Shown piece by piece: positions 60,541-64,000 of a stretch of DNA of 64,000 bases. Origin of the DNA: Sphingobacterium haloxyli. Its GTDB lineage: Bacteria > Bacteroidota > Bacteroidia > Sphingobacteriales > Sphingobacteriaceae. Where the stretch lies: assembly GCF_002980525.1 (NCBI RefSeq), contig NZ_PVBQ01000016.1:36432-100431 (forward strand). The letters are read 5' to 3'. The notes under the pieces were generated by a model that had not been told where the DNA came from, ran no database searches, and worked only from the letters and a program-made list of their open reading frames with translations. The translations under genes and the position numbers were made by a program. How positions within the stretch are numbered: position 1 is the stretch's first letter; each line of letters begins with the position of its first letter.

Positions 60541-61890
60541 TTATCGTACGATGCCGGTATAATTGCTGGGAGAAATTGCCTTGATCTCTTCCTTAATTTC
60601 GGCGCTTACATTCAGGCTATCCACAAAAGCGGCAATCGTTTCTTGCGTGATATGCGTATTAGTACGCGTTAAATCTTTTAGTGCTTCGTAAGGTTTAGGA
60701 TATCCCTCTCTTCGCAATATTGTTTGAATAGCTTCTGCTACTACTGCCCAATTGTTTTCTAAATCTGCTTCGAGAGCAGATTCATTAAGAATGAGCTTCC
60801 TCAGTCCTCTAAGGGTGGATTTGATCGCGATCATGGTATGCGCAAATGGAACACCTATAGTCCGTAAAACGGTCGAATCAGTCAAATCGCGCTGTAAACG
60901 TGAAATAGGAAGCTTTGCTGCCAGATGTTCAAACAAAGCATTGGCAATACCTAAATTTCCCTCTGCATTTTCAAAATCTATCGGATTCACTTTGTGCGGC
61001 ATGGCCGATGACCCGATTTGCCCTGCTGTAATTTTTTGCTTGAAATATTCCATGGAAATGTATGTCCACATATCCCGACACAGATCGATGAGGATAGTAT
61101 TGACGCGTTTGAAGGCATCGCAACTTGCAGCAAAATTATCATAATGTTCAATTTGGGTAGTGGTTTGGGAACGGGAGAGACCGAGCTTTTCATTTACAAA
61201 ATGATTGCCGAAGGCTACCCAATCCGTGGCAGGGTAAGCTACATGGTGCGCATTGAAGTTACCCGTAGCACCACCAAATTTTGCAGAGAAGGGAACTTGT
61301 TGTACCGACTCCAATTGCTTCTCTATGCGTTCGACAAATACCTTAACTTCTTTTCCCAAGCGAGTAGGAGAGGCGGGTTGTCCATGTGTCCTCGCCAGCA
61401 TAGATACATCCTCCCACTGTTCAGCAAGTGATTTTAGTTCTTCTATCAGCTCCTGAATGTTGGGGAGATATGTTTCGCGCAGCGCTTCTTTCCAGGAATA
61501 TGGAATAGCGGTGTTGTTTATATCCTGTGAAGTCAATCCGAAATGGATGAATTCGAGCGAGTCGTGCAAACCTAGTTTCTCAAACTCATTCTTTAGAAAA
61601 TACTCGACTGCCTTAACATCATGGTTAGTTACTTTCTCAGTCTCCTTAATCCATTGCGCGTCTTCCAACGAGAAGTTCTCGTAAATTTGGCGGAGGCGAT
61701 CGTTGAGTGAACCGTCAAAATGTGCCAGTTGCGGAATTCCGGATTCACACAATGCTATGAAATATTCTACTTCCACTAAGACGCGGTATTTAATCAAGGC
61801 AAATTCCGAGAAAAAGTCTGCGAGTTCCTTTGTGTTGTTATGGTAACGTCCGTCGATAGGAGAGACGGCAGTTAGCGATGATAAGCTCAT
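60541..61890 (-). CDS. purB: Adenylosuccinate lyase
   Basis: This enzyme cleaves SAICAR and adenylosuccinate in purine synthesis. It has 449 residues from the ATG at 61890 (another start lies two codons upstream). It has SLSSLTAVSPIDGRYHNNTK, the catalytic region FIHFGLTSQDINNTA, MLARTHGQPASPTRLGKE (general acid His), and the superfamily signature GSSAMPHKVNPIDFENAEGN. The 450-residue length fits the E. coli-like type. Confidence 0.97.
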   Translation of the reverse strand: MSLSSLTAVSPIDGRYHNNTKELADFFSEFALIKYRVLVEVEYFIALCESGIPQLAHFDGSLNDRLRQIYENFSLEDAQWIKETEKVTNHDVKAVEYFLKNEFEKLGLHDSLEFIHFGLTSQDINNTAIPYSWKEALRETYLPNIQELIEELKSLAEQWEDVSMLARTHGQPASPTRLGKEVKVFVERIEKQLESVQQVPFSAKFGGATGNFNAHHVAYPATDWVAFGNHFVNEKLGLSRSQTTTQIEHYDNFAASCDAFKRVNTILIDLCRDMWTYISMEYFKQKITAGQIGSSAMPHKVNPIDFENAEGNLGIANALFEHLAAKLPISRLQRDLTDSTVLRTIGVPFAHTMIAIKSTLRGLRKLILNESALEADLENNWAVVAEAIQTILRREGYPKPYEALKDLTRTNTHITQETIAAFVDSLNVSAEIKEEIKAISPSNYTGIVR

Positions 61891-61994
61891 GATCACGAAA
61901 ATAAAAGTTAAAATTAGATACCTGCCTTCCAGGGCGCGATATAACTACGGAACAAAAATAAGAAAAACTCGAAAACAAACGCTTTCAAAAAAAG

Positions 61995-62020
61995 AAAACC
62001 CACACAGTTGTGTGGGTTTT
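61995..62020 (-). terminator. Terminator of the small lipoprotein gene
   Basis: Perfect 12-base arms (61995-62006 and 62009-62020) with a two-base loop and outer A/T runs lie 26 bases after the stop codon, upstream of purB. Confidence 0.85.
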
Positions 62021-62045
62021 GACTTATTTTTTTAAATCGATCGGA

Positions 62046-62264
62046 TTACTGAACGTTTTCCAAAGAGTCAACGATAGAATCGCCTTCTGATCTAACTGAG
62101 TCAGCAACATTTTCCAATGAGTCAGCTAATTGCTCAGTTGAGTTTTCAATTCCTTCAGTTACTGTTTCAGTAGCATCTTCGTTTTGAGTTTGCTGACCGC
62201 CACAAGAAGCGAATCCAATTGTTAAAGCTAGACCTAAAAATCCGAATTTGAATAAATTTTTCAT
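62046..62264 (-). CDS. Small acidic lipoprotein
   Basis: This 72-residue lipoprotein has the signal MKNLFKFGFLGLALTIGFAS and lipobox Cys 21. The mature part is acidic and repetitive, with heptad-like repeats (LADSLENVADSV, IVDSLENV), probably one amphipathic helix. No family is recognised. The strong terminator suggests abundant expression, but that is not shown. Confidence 0.75.
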   Translation of the reverse strand: MKNLFKFGFLGLALTIGFASCGGQQTQNEDATETVTEGIENSTEQLADSLENVADSVRSEGDSIVDSLENVQ

Positions 62265-62499
62265 TTTTAATTTTCTATTTTATTGAAACAAATTTGTTTA
62301 TTACACTTTAATACCGGCAATCATAAAAGGTAACCCGCCTTTTTATAAAAAAATATATATAAAAACGAATCACGTTTTGTATATTCCCTGTTCTAAAGCC
62401 GGCGCAAATATAGTAGTGTTTTGCTGAAAAACAATAATAAAAAACATTTTTCATAAAAAAAATGTTACAAATTAGGAGAGTAACCCCAAATAACGGAAC

Positions 62500-63849
62500 A
62501 TGATAAAAAAACTGAAAAATATGCTTCAATTATTGAAGCACGTAAATTTAGAGCAGCTGGATGCATTGTCCAAGAAAGTCGATATTCCGGCGCTCATGGA
62601 CGGAATGTCGAAAATGAGTGAAGAACAGCTGAAAGGAATGGCAAAGTTGTTGACGAGCGATAGAAAGAAACGGGCTGCCCCGGAAATCGATGCTGATTTT
62701 TATGACATAGAAGCTAAGTTATCTGCCGATGACCGCAGTCTCCAATTAAAGGTGAGGGATTTTTTAGAACGGGAAATCAAACCTATCGTAAATAAATATT
62801 GGTTGCATGACGAATTCCCCTTTGAAATTATCCCCAAGTTGGCCGAGTTGAACGTATGCGGATATGTTTATAAGGGATATGGCTGCGCGGGAGGCACTTC
62901 GCTGATGGATGGCATAATAGCCGCGGAATTTGGAAGAATAGATCCTTCTATTGCGACATTTCTTGGTGTACAAAGCGGCTTGGCAATGGGATCTATTTAT
63001 ATGTGCGGTTCCGAAGAGCAAAAAAATGAATGGTTGCCCCAAATGCAGCGATTAGAGAAAATCGGTGCGTTCGGATTAACGGAACCAGAAGTGGGGTCCG
63101 CAACGGCAGGAGGTTTGACCACGACTTGTCGTAAGACAGCGGAAGGTTGGGTACTAAACGGGCAGAAGAAATGGATTGGAAATTCTACGTTCTCCGATAT
63201 CACCATCATTTGGGCCCGTGATGTAGATGATAATCAGGTAAAAGGCTTCATCGTACGTAAGGATAACCCGGGGTTTATGGTGGAGAAGATAAAGGGTAAG
63301 ATGGCGTTGCGTATCGTGCAAAACGGACTGATAACGTTGACAGACTGCCTGGTGCAAGAGTCTGACCGTTTGCCACACGCAAATAGTTTTAAGGATACCG
63401 CCAAGGTGTTGCAGATGACACGTGCAGGGGTAGCTTGGATGGCGGTTGGCTGTGCCCGAGGTGCTTATGAAAATGCGCTGGATTATACGTTAAAACGTAA
63501 ACAGTTCGGGAAGCCTATAGCTTCATTTCAGTTGATTCAAAATCACTTGGTAGAGATGCTTTCCAACCTGACGGCTATGCAAACGCTCGCTTTTCGACTA
63601 TCAGAATTGCAAGATGAAGGAAAACTAAAGGACGAGCATGCTTCGTTGGCTAAAGTCTTTTGCACATTGCGTACACGAGACATTGTGTCAAGGGCACGTG
63701 AAGTGATGGGGGGCAACGGAATCTTGTTAGAATACAATGTTGCTCGTTTCCTGGCTGATGCGGAAGCTATTTATTCTTATGAAGGTACGAAGGAGATAAA
63801 TTCACTGATTGTTGGAAGGAGCATTACAGGAATAAGCGCGTTTGTATAA
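62500..63849 (+). CDS. Acyl-CoA dehydrogenase (glutaryl-CoA dehydrogenase-like)
   Basis: This 449-residue FAD enzyme oxidises an acyl-CoA. After an N-terminal extension of about 60 residues comes the standard fold: FGLTEPEVGSATAGGLTTTC, KKWIGNSTFSDITIIWARD, YTLKRKQFGKPIASFQLIQN, and VMGGNGILLEYNVARFLADA. The catalytic-base region reads YEGTKEINSLIVGRSITG, which matches the glutaryl-CoA dehydrogenase branch. The extension (MLQLLKHVNLEQLDALSKKV and helices) is unusual. No lysine-degradation genes are adjacent, so the substrate is tentative. Confidence 0.85.
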   Translation: MIKKLKNMLQLLKHVNLEQLDALSKKVDIPALMDGMSKMSEEQLKGMAKLLTSDRKKRAAPEIDADFYDIEAKLSADDRSLQLKVRDFLEREIKPIVNKYWLHDEFPFEIIPKLAELNVCGYVYKGYGCAGGTSLMDGIIAAEFGRIDPSIATFLGVQSGLAMGSIYMCGSEEQKNEWLPQMQRLEKIGAFGLTEPEVGSATAGGLTTTCRKTAEGWVLNGQKKWIGNSTFSDITIIWARDVDDNQVKGFIVRKDNPGFMVEKIKGKMALRIVQNGLITLTDCLVQESDRLPHANSFKDTAKVLQMTRAGVAWMAVGCARGAYENALDYTLKRKQFGKPIASFQLIQNHLVEMLSNLTAMQTLAFRLSELQDEGKLKDEHASLAKVFCTLRTRDIVSRAREVMGGNGILLEYNVARFLADAEAIYSYEGTKEINSLIVGRSITGISAFV

Positions 63850-63874
63850 GAAGTAGAATATACAAATAAAAATG

Positions 63875-63913
63875 AGGCTGTCTCAAAAGTAATTTTTGAG
63901 CAGCCTTTTTTTA
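63875..63913 (+). terminator. Terminator after the acyl-CoA dehydrogenase gene
   Basis: Arms aggctg.ctcaaaa and ttttgag.cagcct (63875-63888, 63894-63906) form a stem with one bulge, followed by a T-run. No gene is seen between here and the window end. Confidence 0.8.
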
Positions 63914-64000
63914 TTTTCTACTATTCTCCACATTATTTCTATTTTTTGTTGATATTTTATTCATCTATCCTGTTGTATATCAGCGTTCTGATCCCTATCT

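Noticed and set aside
63875..63913. Insertion-sequence end suggested by ggctgtctcaaaa
   Set aside because: The stem plus T-run right after a stop codon is explained by a terminator, and no transposase is present.

Overview
The window looks like chromosomal DNA of a Bacteroidota species, most likely Sphingobacteriaceae (Sphingobacterium/Olivibacter/Pedobacter-like). The reasons are a SusC/SusD pair, the -7 promoter motif TAnnTTTG found before several genes, an HU-HIG nucleoid protein, BlaI/BlaR-type proteins carrying TonB-plug modules, a DUF4254 protein, CTC-type L25, and a split transketolase. The species assignment is inference.

Layout. 1-1283: start of ffh and a YugP-like zinc protease. 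1441-4088: a small accessory patch with two decayed genes, a YhcG/DUF1016 nuclease-like protein and an XRE-type regulator. 4101-5378: 1.3 kb without a credible gene, holding an inverted-repeat cluster (4224-4383) and two arrays of strictly 11-bp-phased degenerate repeats (4883-5102 and 5150-5317). 5379-11311: an operon of an exported TlpA-like thioredoxin, a SusC receptor and a SusD lipoprotein. 11419-14834: small exported proteins, a membrane LytTR regulator, and an HU-HIG gene preceded by another phased repeat. 14936-30025: surface and antagonism genes. These are a MACPF lipoprotein, a cholesterol-dependent-cytolysin-like (CDC-like) lipoprotein, and about ten glycosyltransferases (GT2, GT11, GT8, GT32, GT9 and two related unclassified ones) with a DUF4254 gene.

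30346-64000 is mostly housekeeping. It contains nuoHIJKLMN (complex I membrane arm plus NuoI), a META-domain lipoprotein, gltA, blaI/blaR-like genes, pth, rplY, tRNA-Gln and prs. An unknown membrane protein and two tandem initiator tRNAs follow. Then come an HHH-barrel/comEC/recQ operon, an SGNH hydrolase, a class III aminotransferase, a split transketolase running into an ECF sigma/anti-sigma/Spy-like operon, nfu, purB, a small lipoprotein and an acyl-CoA dehydrogenase.

How parts fit together. The TlpA-SusC-SusD operon is a nutrient-uptake unit whose 5' region carries the most unusual structure in the window. The glycosyltransferase block probably builds a surface polysaccharide or LPS core. 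The two pore-former-family lipoproteins at its edge are good candidates for contact-dependent or secreted antagonism. The most novel signals are the 11-bp arrays, whose first member is exactly 10 units in one orientation followed by 10 in the other, and the CDC-like protein whose last domain appears replaced by three YYNG/HxYT repeats.
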